DNA from: Symsagittifera roscoffensis
Taxonomy: Eukaryota; Xenacoelomorpha; Acoela; Convolutidae
NCBI RefSeq assembly: GCF_963678635.1
Contig: NC_087069.1
Coordinates: 41,687,883-41,751,882 of the forward strand
Direction: 5' to 3'
DNA length: 64,000 bases
The notes below the pieces were generated by a model. The model saw only the letters and a list, made by a program, of their open reading frames with translations, did no database searches and was not told the DNA's origin. The first letter of the stretch is position 1. Each line of letters starts with the position of its first letter. Of the stretch, positions 12,660 to 25,130 are shown one piece after another. Both the position numbers and the translations under genes were made by a program.

Positions 12660-13060
12660 GCCTGTTGATGAAATTGAGCTCCACATGTTCGGTGATAGCT
12701 CACTCACAGGACGTTTTCTGTGCTGTTGGATTTTTGCGTGCGCGACTCGCGAGCTCGCATAAAACTCAAATATCCTTCATCTTTGGTAAAGCTCGCGTTG
12801 CGCCCATGAAAGCGCTATCTATACCGAAGCTAGAGCTTCAAGCAGTTCTGCTTGCCACACGACTAAAAGATGATATACTGACCGCCCTTACCGTCTCTAT
12901 TAATCATGTCTACATGTGGACAGATAGTACAACAGTTTTGCAGTGGCTAAACTCCACTGAAAAATTACCTGTATTCGTCGCTAATCGTGTCGGCGAAATC
13001 CTCGAATCGACCACTATTGATGAGTGGCACCATGTTCTGAGCGGCGATACCGGTACACAT
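12660..13060 (+). pseudogene. BEL/Pao RNase H region (fossil)
   Basis: FGDSS-type start, then PMKALSIPKLELQAVLLATR and MWTDSTTVLQWLNS, the conserved Pao-type RNase H blocks, which degrade RNA of the RNA-DNA hybrid. It follows RT in the usual order. Confidence 0.85.
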
Positions 13061-13149
13061 ACACAGTTAGGGCCCGTCTTTTACAGAAAGCAGCTGATAC
13101 CGGTACACGGGGGATTTCTTCGGAAGCCCTCAAGGATAGCAGCTGGGTT

Positions 13150-14740
13150 ATTGGTCCGAGCATTCTCAGGACTACTGATTGGCCGTTTTTACCCGACGAA
13201 CGTGTAATCAATAAAATTCGTTTGAAAGGTCCTTCTTGTGATGTTGATAATTGCGTGGAGACATTATCTTCCTTCGTCACCGATGTCACGTCCATCAAAC
13301 ATCCCGAACACGGGTTCAATTGGGAAAGGTTCAGTTCCTTTACAAGATATAAACGAGTAGTCGTTTTTATGTTGAGGATGTTGCCTTCACATAAGCATTT
13401 TCGTGGTAAGGACTTACAAATCACCGACCCACTTGAACTTGATATTGCAGAAAGCAAACTGATTCATCTTGCTCAGATGGAATCCTTCCCCGTTGAGTTA
13501 AAAACACTCACCGCTGGCAAACCTATTAAAAATAGTAGTAAATTGCCACATACTCGCCATTTATCGGTCCCGCTGGTATCATTCGTTCCACCGGACGGAT
13601 TGTGCGCTTAGTGAATACCGAGTTTGATACTAAGCACCCAATAATACTCGACGCCCGACATACCCTAGTTCGTTTGTTGGCCCGCAGCCTCCACCACAAG
13701 CATTTTCATCAAGGATTAGATTACATGCGCTCCGTTTTAAATATGAAATATGCAATACTTGGGTTGCGTCGACTACTACGTTCTATCTAAAATCAATGTG
13801 TAACATGCCGTAAACGCAAAGCAAGTACCATCCAGCCTATTATGTCCGATTTACCTGTTGAACGTCTCGGATATAAGCAACCACCCTTCAATCATACGGG
13901 TGTGGATTACTTTGGACCGCTTTATGTTCCGGTTCGCAGAAGCACTGAAAAAAGATGGGGATTTCTTTTTTTGCCTCACCACCAGGGCTGCACACCTTGA
14001 GATTGTACCATCTCTGGACACCAGTTCTTGTGTCATGGGCATTGAACGGTTCATTGCGCGTCGTGGTACGCCAAGCACAACCTGGTCAGATAACGGCACG
14101 AACTTCGTTGGTGCGGAAAAGGAATTACTTGCCTGCATCAAGAGCTGGAATGGCATGGCTCCGACCATTTTTGCACACAAAGGTGTTACTTGGAAACTTA
14201 ACCCGCCAGGCGCACCCCATCATGGCGGCTCCTGGGAACGCCTCGTCCGAAGCGTGAAGCGCGTGCTGTACAATATCCTAGGCAGTAGGCGAGTCACTGA
14301 AGAGGTGTTAGGAACAACGCTCTGCTTAGTCGAGCAGGCTTTGAATTCGAGGCCAATCACTCCCGTTAGTACCGATTCACGTGAGCTAGAAGCGTTACCC
14401 CCAAACCATTTTTTGCTTGGACAACATGCCACAAGCTTTCCTTCGCTTTTACCCGGGGAGCACTTCGACCACAAGAAAAGGTACGTGCGAGCGCAGTCAA
14501 ATGCTAACGCGATTTGGTCTCGTTGGCTTCGAGAATATGTTCCCTCGCTGAATAAGCGTGTCAAATGGCACACTCAATCTGACTTCACTCTTAAAACAGG
14601 CGACCTCGTGTGGGTGATTGAGCCCGATAGTCCGCGTGGGTACTACCCTCTCGCCCGAATCGTCAAGCTAAACTACGGACAGGACGGTTGCGCCCGATCC
14701 ACCCTTGTCAGGACCGCAACCTCGCTCCGGTTCTTCCTTC
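13150..14740 (+). pseudogene. BEL/Pao integrase region with DUF5641-like tail (fossil)
   Basis: A zinc-binding-like section (about 13640-13830, ending CVTCRKRKA), a DDE core (about 13890-14370, with the HTGVDYFGP block, WSDNGTNFVGAEKEL, and PHHGGSWERLVRSVKRVL), then a C-terminal section (about 14400-14740, LPPNHFLLG, WHTQSDFTLKTGDLVWV, YYPLARIVKL) typical of BEL/Pao integrases. It inserts the cDNA into host DNA. Fossil copy. Confidence 0.88.
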
Positions 14741-14743
14741 TTC

Positions 14744-14754
14744 AGGGGGGAGGA
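14744..14754 (+). other. Polypurine tract of BEL/Pao element
   Basis: An AGGGGGGAGGA purine run lies immediately before the 3' LTR, where plus-strand DNA synthesis is primed in LTR elements. Confidence 0.75.
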
Positions 14755-15197
14755 TTTTGCAATGCAAAACAAGAGTTTAGAATAAAACAAGAGTATAGAT
14801 GCATATAAAATAAGCACAGTTGGCCGAGTGGCCTAAGCTAACGCCGATTATATAGGTTAACAAATGACGTAGGTTCGAGTCCCCTACCTGCCCATGTATT
14901 AATATACTAAAAACGGGGGTTACATCCTATTTTAACTGTTTTTTGGTTCTCATTCGGTTCAGCCTTGATTAAGACTGACCGCCAAAAAGAGCAATTTGTC
15001 TCAAGGACATTACCGACCGGTTCTTGTGGCTAGCTTGCACCGATTTGTACCAAAAACGGACAGATGAAAAAAATGTTATAGGATGTTCAGATCAATAGAA
15101 ATAATGCCGAAATTAATTTATTGACCGAGTTATTTGCCGAGAAATATCTCTTATTAATTTAAGGAATTTGGATCAGTTTTGGAGATTAGCGAGCATA
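14755..15197 (+). repeat. BEL/Pao 3' LTR
   Basis: A 443-bp copy of 6183-6625, with about 21 differences counted by eye. Its tRNA-like block has A box 14821-14831 and B box GGTTCGAGTCC at 14872-14882, a full match to the B-box consensus. CTATC follows at 15198. Confidence 0.93.
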
Positions 15198-17260
15198 CTA
15201 TCTTTTTTTTCGGCCGGATCGGTTCGTACAACTTCTTAGTTTAATACCGATCTTAATCTTACTCTTTTATCTCCTAGTCTCAACTGATCTACTGGTATTT
15301 GCGGGGTATGATATTATCAAGAACTGTTCTAGACAATAGCAACTATTTGCTAAGCATTTTTTTTCTGTTCTGTTCTAAATTTAGTGTCGGCTTTACTTAA
15401 AATTTCACCCTTCTAAAATTTTTGTTAGTGATAGTTATGGATCATGATTGGTTTGTTAGAAATAATTTATAGAGAAAATTTTATCAAAAGTAAAATCGGA
15501 TAAAAACACTAATTTTCAACTGGTTCAACCCATCAAGATTTTGGAGAGTTTTTAAGTTAAAGGTTTTTTGCTGTGAAGGATGGATGGAGACATTATTTCA
15601 GATTTATTCAATAAAGTGTTGATTTTGTTAAGTTAGAGCGAGACTACGTGCCTTCTCAATTATTCATCGAATAGCGAGATGGGGTTTGACTTGGGTTAGT
15701 CTTGTAAGTAATTCTCAGGGGTTTGACCTCCCAACGTCCCCTTTGTTTTTTTTGAGATATCGTTTCTTGCCTAACGCGTCAGTCAACAATTGACGTTATT
15801 TCTAAATTCTCCCAAAAAGATACTTGTTTTGAGGGGAAACTCAGAAAGTTGATTTGTTGGACTGAAAAAAAGGCCTATAACTTTTAGGCCACCTTTTGAA
15901 ATTCCGCTCCCTTCCTCGCAAAACCAGCACCTGCAACCTGATTTTGGTACCTAGTAGCAAACTACCGCCCTCTTCTGCTACAAAATGAAATAATTAGTTA
16001 GAATAAGCTCAGTTTTTACCTTGTTAATTGTTTTCTTTGTATACTCCAAATGGAATGATTCATTTTAACAAATTTACCTGTCGCAATTTTTGCAACTTTT
16101 TATGCGTACAAAAAGTTTTTGAAGCAAAATCAGTTGTGTTTTATAATACAAAAGTTATTTTGATGCAAGATGGTGTCTTATTTTTTGAACAGAAAATGTT
16201 AAGTTATTGAAATTATTGGTATAGTTAACAAACAAATTATAATACTCAAAAACTTGGAAGCTGGAAATCCTAGTAAAGTTTATTGCATGCGTTATCAATT
16301 GGTGAAGTATCGAAAAACTCAGCAGTTTAGTTTCAAACACGGTCCACCTTGATATGCAAAGAAAACTTTCAAAAAGATTGATAGCGTTTCGATTGTTTCA
16401 ACAAAGCGTTTTCCCAAAATCACTAAATAAGCAAAATAGCCTGAAAAAAGATTCAGGAGTTTTTCAATTCAAATACAATCTACTGAGTGGAATAAACTGA
16501 TCATTACGCCGGAAAATTAAAAAATGCGAAATTTTTGGAACGAGAAAAAGATTACAATTAAAGTCAATTTTTGTTCATTTATTACCTTAATCTTGCCCAA
16601 GAGCGTAAAAATTGTTTATTGAACTAACTTCTCAAATGTTTTTGTTCTGGCTCCAGTTGTCTAGAAATTGAAAAAAAAAATTCTTTTACGTGGCTCAAAA
16701 AATTTGTTGTTTTTTCCACTGAACTTTATTTTTACCGGGTAAAATTTACCCATACAAAGTCGCAGCATTCGCAACTAACTTCTCCTTTGCCTTCAGTTCT
16801 TTTTTTCTGCCTTTGACTTTCTCGGGCAGTCTCGTTTTAATGTGACTTGCGCAGCGTTTAGGAGAGAGACCAGGGACTATCAAAAAACGAGCTCAAAACA
16901 AAAATACAAACAAAACTGAAATCCCATTTGGTTACTTTATCTGTGATTTTTGAAGGAAATCCCAAAAAATTCGTCAAATTTCTATTCATTATGTTTTTGA
17001 ATGTCTTTGAGTGAAGCTTTTTGAGTTTTGATTACCTACTTAATTTTTCTTAAAATTCACAATTTTTTTGATTTCACGCAACTGCTTCGTCAAAGTTTAA
17101 AAAAATTATTAAAAAGATCATCAACATAAAACATTTTTTTTCTGTGTAGCTAAATTATCAGGTAACTCAATCCAAAATTGGCTCGAAATAGATTTTTTTC
17201 AAAAAGCACGGTCATAAACATTCCAGGAGCTAACCGCAATAAAAGAAACATTGAAAAACA
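15198..17260 (+). repeat. Tandem array unit 3, right part
   Basis: Resumes with ctatcttttttttcggccggatcgg, the sequence that follows the same site in the other units, and then follows unit 2 through the palindrome site (15767-15786), the actcagaaag block and the acgcagcgttt marker (about 16850). Non-coding. Confidence 0.85.
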
Positions 17261-18905
17261 AAACGTTTCTCGAGTTTTTCATGACAAAAACTTACCTGAA
17301 AGAGGCTAAAGTGAATCTGTTTCGAAAATTAGCTACTACTAAAAAATTTAGACAAGTTGTCGTAGAACAAGAAATAAATTTTTCTAGAGCTTACATCAGA
17401 GATTAGTCAGATTACTATATAATAAATGACTCAATATCAGACAAAGTTCAAAAATCTATCAGATCAAGGCCAAAGCAAAATTTAATTAAAAACACGTGTT
17501 TTCATTGCACATAGGTAGTTTGATAAACAAAATTTTAAAACATTGGAAAGAAAATTAGAGAAACTTATTATTTATTTTGATGCAATGCAAATTGTTTGCC
17601 TTGCTTAGTTGCAAAAAACGCAGGAACCTCGAAAAAAGATTTTGAATTCTCAGTTTTTTTTCTTGATACAAATTGAGACTATCAAACACTAAAGCACCTA
17701 CACGTGTAGCAAGTAAGTGTTTTTTTCTAACTTTCTAATCATTCAGTTTTGTCGTACAAAAATCTTCTATAGTACAATTTGTAAAATTTGCTTGGAAATT
17801 GTATGCATTTTTATTCACTCCAGGAATGAAGTCTTAGAAAAACTTTACTTCCGTTGTTCATTAGAAAAATTTTACTTCCGGTCATTCCGGCGTTTTTTTG
17901 TTTTTTCGGGCTTTTCTCAACATTGACAGCTAAGCTCTCGATAAAAAAGGAAATTGTTAGAAAACTCAAGAGCCGCTGAATCTCAGATTTTTTATGAAAA
18001 ATTCATTGAAACAACAAAATTAACTTTAAAATGTCCAGGTTTTTGCTTGGTAACTATTTAAATGTTTTTTCTAGCCCTTTGCACAGTTTCACAACCCCTT
18101 TATGCCTGCCCGGGGTGGCTCACTCATAGAAAAATTCAGATAAGATACACCGTCTGTTCGCCAAGCAATATTATTTTCGCCCGTGTAGATTCGTGCAACT
18201 TCTCAGTCTAATACCGATCTTAGTCCTACTCTTAGATTTTCTAGTCTCAATATGCCTTATTGGTTGATTCCAATTATAGAGTCTTACTGGTTTGCGGCTG
18301 TATGAATTTTTTATTATGCGGGTAATCTTTCTAGATGATGCTGTTGTGGATTTTGATTGGAAAAAACCCTTTGGGTCGTTTTTTAGTTTGCTTTTATCGT
18401 TGATTAAATGTCGCAAATTTTGAGACTCTTGTTTTTTAGTTGAGACTGATTCAAAAACTGCGTTTCGTGTTTGGGAGAATTTGTGATTAATAGTTGGTTT
18501 TTGTTTTGTGATTTTTGCCGTCTTTCTTGTCTGTTTTTTTGAGCTGATCTAACCGATTTTTTATGTGGTCATATTACAAGGTCGTATTTTTCGTCTTCAA
18601 TTAAACAATTGTGGAGTACTTTTGTTTATTTGTTTCCCAGATTTTCTTTTGATATAAGAGTTATAATGATGGTTACAAAATCCAGGGGCGAGGTTTTATA
18701 TTTCCTAAACTGTTAGGTTAGCCTAAGATTGTGGCATAGGTTGTCGAGTGTAGACGGAGTAGAGAGAGATAGAGAAAGAGAGAGAGAGAGAGAGAGTATA
18801 TCAATTCATTAGAATGATTTTTACTTTCTCGCTGATAAATTTTTTTTAAAAAAACTTACTTAATCTTTCTTAGGGTTTTGATAATTGATCGAGGGTTTTG
18901 AGAAT
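17260..18905 (+). repeat. Long-tail segment of unit 3
   Basis: About 1.6 kb absent from units 1 and 2, joined at ttttcatga and rejoining at ccacaaggttgagg. Its first about 440 bp (gacaaaaacttacctgaaagagg to cacctacacgtgtagcaa) recurs at 22080-22510 and 24330-24775. A diverged second copy of the array core lies at about 18105-18245. No gene seen. Confidence 0.75.
18760..18796. repeat. (GA)n microsatellite
   Basis: A short AG/GA run with a few interruptions, within the long-tail segment. Confidence 0.9.
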
Positions 18906-19174
18906 AGTGAATCAATCCACAAGGTTGAGGTATAATTAGAACACAAGTAGATCGTTAGATACTACTTTAAACCTTACTTACTTTAGATATGTTTAGGCCT
19001 GAGTCAATTAAGAAAAAGGGCTCAAGTAAAGGATGAGTAACAGAAGTTTTTCAACGTTTATCTTATTTAAAATTGTTAGGTATTCAAAAAATTTGTTTTA
19101 GTCCGTTTCGTTTCTAACATATCAAAATCAGTTTCGTTGATATGGGTTGGAGAGTGAATCGACGTTTGAGGTCG

Positions 19175-22100
19175 TCAGAATTTTTTATTAAGAGGTTGGG
19201 AGAATAAAATTGTTCTAAATGGTGCAAGAAAAACCTTGTTGATCAAAAATTTTCAAATAAATGAAAATTTAGATTTGAGTTAAAAATTAAAGATCCAAGG
19301 AGAGTCTTAATGATCGGGTTAAGACAACACTTAGGTTGTTACAAAACAAGGATAGGCCCTGACAATTTTTAAAACTGAGAATTAGGTTTTGAGCAAGAAT
19401 ACAAATTTAAGAAAGGGTCAATATACATCATTGAGAGGTGTATGACTTGAAAATGAATCTTAGTGCTCCAAGTAAATAATTCCATTTAGTGAAAAAAATA
19501 TACTGCATTGATTATCTTGAAGAGAAGTAGTAGATCCAGTCTGCTTTTTTGTTTCACGATGAGGAGGCTCGGTCCGTTATTTGGGTTTTGACCTGGGGTA
19601 AGCTTGAATACTCTGTAGTATTGATTAGATTTTTTGAGAAAGGCGGTGAATTTCAAAACTTTCTAACATTTTTGTGTTTTGCGTTTGGATTTTAGGTCTT
19701 TTGTCCTTTTTGAACTTGCGCAGTGTAAGTTTGTTGAGGTCTTTGTTTGTGATTTTTGGTCGCAACAGATAAATTCATGTCCGGGATGGCTCACTCATGA
19801 AGTAATTTCAGGCAAGGTACCCCGTCTTTTGTCACGCTATCTTATTTTCAGCCGGATCGATTCGTACAACTTTTAATTTAGTACCGATATTGATCTTATC
19901 TTACTCTTTTATTTCCTAGTCTCGACTGATCTACTTGTATTTGCGGGGTAGGATATTATCGAGAACTGTTCTAGACACCGCAACTATTTGCTAAGCATAT
20001 TTATTCTGATCTGTTCTAAGTTTAGTTTCAGCCTTAGGTAAAATTTCACCCTTCTAAAATTTTTGTAAGCGATAGTTATGGATCATGATTGGTTAGTTAG
20101 AAATAGTTTATAGAGATAGTTTTATCAAAAGTAAAATCGGATAAAAATACTAGTTTTAAACTGGTTTAACCCATCAAGGTTTTAGAGAGTTTTTAAGCTG
20201 AATGTTTTTGCTGTGAAGGATGGGCGGAGAAATTTCTTTGTTCTTGAGTAGGTTCTTTCGAAACGTTTGTTGTGTGATTGAAGAGAAAGAAAAACTTGCT
20301 CGTGTTGTGGAGAAGTTGCCTCCGTGGAGAGAAGGGGTTCAATTTGTCGTTATTCAGAATTGGGTCTCGTGTATGTGGATTGTGTCTAGTGCTCATTTCA
20401 GGATTTCAGATTTATGCAATAATGTATTGATTTTGTTAAGTTAGAGCGAGACTACGTGCATTCTCAATTATTCATCGAATAGCGAGATTGGGTTTGACTT
20501 GAGCTAGTCTTGTAAGTAATTCTCAGGGGTTTGAACTCCCAACGTCCCCCTTTTTTTTTTGAGATATCCATTTTTAACTGACGCGTCAGTCAAAAATGGA
20601 CGTTGTTTCTAAAGTCTCCCAATTAGATGCTTGTTTTGAGGGGAAACTCAGAAAGTCGATCTGTTCGACTGAAAAAAAGGCCTGTAACTTTCAGGCCACC
20701 TTTTGAAATTCCGCTCCCTTCCTCACAAAACCAGCACCTGCAACTTGATTTTGGTACCTAGTAGCAAACTACCGCCCTCTTCTGCTACAAAATGAAATAA
20801 TTAGGTAGAAAAAGCTCAGTTTTTACCTTGTTAATTGTTTCCTTTGTATACTCCCAATGGAATGATTCATTTTAACAAAATTACCTGTTGCAACTTTTGC
20901 AACTTTTGAGGCGTACAAAAATTTTTTGGAGCAAAAACAGTTGTGTTTTATAATACAAAAGTTATTTTGATGCAAGATGGTGTGTTATTTTTTGAACAGA
21001 AAATGTTAAGTTGTTGAAATTGATGATATAGTTAACAAACAAAATATAATACTCAAAAACTTGAAAGCTGGAAATCATAGTAAAGTTTATTGCATATGTT
21101 ATCAAATGGTGAAGTATCGAAAAACTCAGCAGTTTAGTTTCAAACACGGTCCACCTTGATATCCATTGAAAACTTTCAAAGAGATTGATAGCGTTTCGAT
21201 TGTTTTAACAAAGCGTTTTCCCAAAATCTCTAATGAAGCAAAATAGCTTGAAAAAAGACTTAGGAGTTTTTGAGTTCAAATACAATCTACTGAAGGCAAT
21301 AAACTGATCATTACGCCGGAAAGTTACCAAATGCGACATTTTTGGAAGGAGAAAAAGGTTACAGTTAAAATCAATTTTTTTTAATTCATTACCTTAATCT
21401 TGCCCAAGAGCGTGAAAATCGTTTATTGTGCTAACTTTTTTTAAAAAAAATTTCTGGCTCCAGTTCTCTAGAAATTGAAGAAATTTTTTTCTGTTATGTG
21501 GCTCAAAACATTTGTTCTTTTTTCCACTGAACTTTATTTTTAAAAGAAAATTTACCCATACAAAATCGCAACAATCGCAACAAACTTCTCCTTTGCCTTC
21601 AGTTCTGTTTTTCTGCTTGTGACTTTCTCGGGCAGTCTCGTTTTAATGTGACTTACGCAGCGTTTAGGAGAGAGACCAGGGACTATCAAAAACGAGCTCA
21701 AAACAAAAATACAAACAAAACTGAAATCCCATTTGGTTACTTTATCTGTGATGTTTGAGGGATATCCCAAAGAATTCATCAAATTTCTATTCACTATTTT
21801 TTGAATGTCTTTGATTGAAGCTTTTTGAGTTTTGTTTACCTAGTTAATTATTCTTAAAATTTACGATATTTTTGATCTCACGAAACTGCTTCGTCAAAGT
21901 TTTAAAAAAATTCATAAAAAGATCAACACCAAAAAACATTTTCTGTCGAGCTAAATTATCAGGTGACTCCATCCAAAATTGGCTCGAAATGGATATTGTT
22001 TTTTTTTCAAAAAATACGGCCATAAAAATTCCAAGAGCTAACAGCAATAAAAGGATTTTTGAAAAACGTTTGAAGTTTTCGTGAAAGAAACTTACCTCAA

Positions 22101-22530
22101 AGAGGACTAAAGTGAATCTGTTTCAAAAATTAGCGACTACTAAAATATTCAGACAAGTTGTCATAGAACAAGAAGTAAATTGCTCTAGAGTTTACACCAG
22201 AGATTAGTCAGATTACTATATAAGAAATGACTCAATTTCACACAAAGTTCAAAAATCTATCAGATCAATGCCAAAGCAAAATTTAATTAAAAACACGTGT
22301 TTTCATTGCACATAGGTCGTTTGATAAACAAAATTTTAAAACATTGGAAAGAAAATTAGAGAAACTTATTATTTATTTTGATGCAATGCAAATTGTTTGC
22401 CTTGCTTAGTTGCAAAAAACGCAGGAACCTCGAAAAAAGATTTTGAATTGTCAGTTTTTTTTGTTGATACAAATTGAGACTATTAAACACTAAAGCACCT
22501 ACACGTGTAGCAACACGTGTAGCAACCCAA
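19175..22530 (+). repeat. Tandem array unit 4 (long tail)
   Basis: Starts at the common tcagaaa phase. About 19357-20058 is nearly identical to 180-885 of unit 1 (about three differences). The near-palindrome is at 20574-20593. The long-tail segment (about 22080-22510) ends in a duplicated cacgtgtagcaa and then jumps into the middle of unit 5. Non-coding. Confidence 0.82.
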
Positions 22531-24775
22531 CTGCTTCCACCCATCAAGGTTTTACAGAGTTCTTAAGTTAAATGTTTATTGCTGTGAAGGATGGATGGAG
22601 ACATTTCTTTGTTCTTGAGTAGGTTCTTTCGAAACGTTTGCTGCGTGATTGAAGAGAAAGAAAAAATTGCTCAAGTTGTGGAGAATTTGTCTTCGTGGAG
22701 AGAAGGGGTTTAATTGCTCATTTTTCAGAACTGGGTCTCGTGTCTGTGGATTGTGTCTAGTGCTCAATTCAAGATTTCAGATTTATGCAATAATGTTTTG
22801 TTTAACTAAGTTAGAGCGAGACTATGTGCATTCTCAATTATTCATCGAATAGCGAGATGGGGTTTGACTTGAGCTAGTCTTGTAAATAATTCTCAGGGGT
22901 TTGACCTCCCAACGTCCCCCTTTGTTTTTTTGAGATATCCATTTTTGACTGACGCGTCAGTCAACAATGGACGTTGTTTCTAAAGTCTCCCAAAAAGATA
23001 CTTGTTTTGAGGGGAAACTCAGAAAGTTGATTTGTTGGACTGAAAAAAAGGCCTATAACTTTTCGGCCACTTTTTGAAAATCCGCTCCCTTCCTCACAAA
23101 ACCCAAGACCAGCACCTGCAACCTGATTTTGGAACCTAGGAGCAAACTACCGCCCTCTTCTGCTACAAAGTGAAATGAATAGTTAGAAAAAGCTCAGTTT
23201 TTACCCTGTTAATTGTTTCCTTATACTACAAAAGTTATTTTGATGCAAGACTGTGTGTTATTTTTTGAACAGAAAACGATAAGTTGTTGAAAATGATGGT
23301 ATAGATAACAAACGAAGTATAATACTCAAAAACTTGGAAAGTGGAAATCCTAGTAAATTTTATTGCATATGTTATCGATAAGCGAAGTATCGAAAATTCA
23401 GCAGTTTAGTTTCAAATACGGTCCACCTTGATATGTATCGAAAACTTTCAAAAAGATTGATAGCGTTTCGATTGTTTTAACAAAGCGTTTTTCCAAAATC
23501 TCTAATTAAGCAAAATAGCTTGAAAGAAGATTTAGGAGTTTTTGAGTTCAAATACAATCTACTGAGGGGAACAAACTGATCATTACGCCGGAAAATTACC
23601 TAATGCGACATTTTTGGAACGAGAAAGAGACTACAGTTAAAGTGAATTTTTTTGTTTATTTATTACCTTATTCTTGCCCAGGAGCGTAAAAATCGTTTAT
23701 TGTGCTAGTTTTTCACAAGTTAGTTTTTTCTGGCTCCAGTTGTGTAGAAATTGACGAAGTTTTTTTCTGTTACGTGGCTCAAAAATTATGTTGTTTTTCC
23801 ACTGAACTTTATTTTTTACCGGGTAAAATTTATCAATACAAAATTGCAGCCTTCGCAACTAGTTTCTCCTTTGCCTTCAGTTCTGTTTTTCTGCTTGTGA
23901 CTTTCTCGGGCAGTCTCGTTTTATTGTGACTAACGAAGCGTTTAGGAGGGAGACCAGGGACACTCAAAAACGAGCTCAAATCAAAAATACAGACAAAACT
24001 GAAATCTCATTTGGTTACCTTATCTAAGATTTTTGAGGGAAAATTGTCGAATGTTTTTGACTGAAGCATTTTGAGTTTTGTTTACCCTCTTAATTATTCT
24101 TAAAACTTACAATTTTTTTTATTTCACGCAACTGCTTCGTCAAAGTTTTAAAAAGTTATTAAAAAGATCAACATCAAAAAACATTTTCTGTCGAGCTAAA
24201 TCATCAGGTGACTCAATCCAAAAATGGCTCGAAATGGATATTGTTTTTTTTTCAAAAAGCACGGTCATAAACATTCCAGGAGCTAACCGCAATAAAAGAA
24301 ACTTTGAAAAACAAAACGTTTTTCGAGTTTTTCATGACAAAAACTTACCTGAAAGAGGCTAAAGTGAATCTGTTTCAAAAATTAGCGACTACTAAAATTT
24401 TCAGACAAGTTGTCGCAGAACAAGAAGTAAATTGCTGTAGAGTTTACATCAGAGAATAGTCAGATTACTATATAATAAATGACTCAATTTCAGATAAAGT
24501 TCAAAAATCTATCAGATCAAAGCCAAAGCAAAATTTAATTGAAAACACGTGTTTTCATAGCACATAGGTCGTTTGATGAACAAAGTTTTGAAACATTGGA
24601 AAGAAACTTAGAGAAACCTATCATTTATCATGATGCAATGCAAATTGCTTGCCTTGCTTTATTGCAAAGAATGCAGGAACCTTGAAAAAAGATTTGGAAT
24701 TGTCAGTTTTTTTTGTTGATACAAATTGAGACTTTTATACACTAAAGCACCTACACGTATAGCAAGTAAGTGTCA
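22531..24775 (+). repeat. Tandem array unit 5 (5'-truncated)
   Basis: Begins inside the unit at acccatcaaggtttta (equivalent to about 3525 in unit 2) and runs to cacctacacgtatagcaagtaagtg. It contains the perfect palindrome at 22945-22964 and the cgtttaggaggga marker (about 23938). The array ends here; what follows is unrelated. Confidence 0.8.
22945..22964. repeat. Perfect 20-bp palindrome
   Basis: TTGACTGACGCGTCAGTCAA equals its own reverse complement. It sits at the same place in the array unit as the near-palindromes at 3761, 15767 and 20574. Confidence 0.9.
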
Positions 24776-25130
24776 ATCTCTTTTTTTAAAACTTTTTCTC
24801 TGATTAATTTGGGCTGTTTAAAAGTTTTTGAAAGAAAAAATTAGAAACCAAAGCAACACTTGAATCGTCGACTCAACCTTTTTTATGACGCAGAAAACAC
24901 AAAAAACTTTAGTACTGAACAGAATCTCAGAGAAGAACTTTAAGGGAAAATTTTCTCATTTCTTGATTGTGAAAACACATTTTGCAAAATGAGTACAATT
25001 TCAGGTGAACTGTTAAAAGATTTTTACACGCTACAGAAAACAATATCAGAAAAAATTATGGGTAAACAACACCATTGAAAAACACGACAAAAAACATTGA
25101 TGTTGGCACTTCTATCTCAAAACTGACTTT
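24776..25130. other. Spacer between array and LINE
   Basis: AT-rich sequence with homopolymer runs; no gene or repeat recognised. Confidence 0.5.

Larger units (their letters stand above)
6183..15197 (+). mobile_element. BEL/Pao LTR retrotransposon (fossil copy)
   Basis: A 9.0-kb element with two 443-bp LTRs, a primer-binding site, a long leader, gag, reverse transcriptase, RNase H, integrase and a polypurine tract, flanked by a CTATC duplication. The gag (DUF1759-like, with a CxxC/HxLWxC-type knuckle block), the RT signature NPNKPGKVR with SADIEGMF and YMDD, and the DUF5641-like integrase tail are typical of BEL/Pao. By eye the LTRs differ at about 21 of 443 positions (about 5%), so the insertion is of moderate age and younger than the array it entered. 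The copy is broken, with several breaks across the coding region. Confidence 0.95.
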
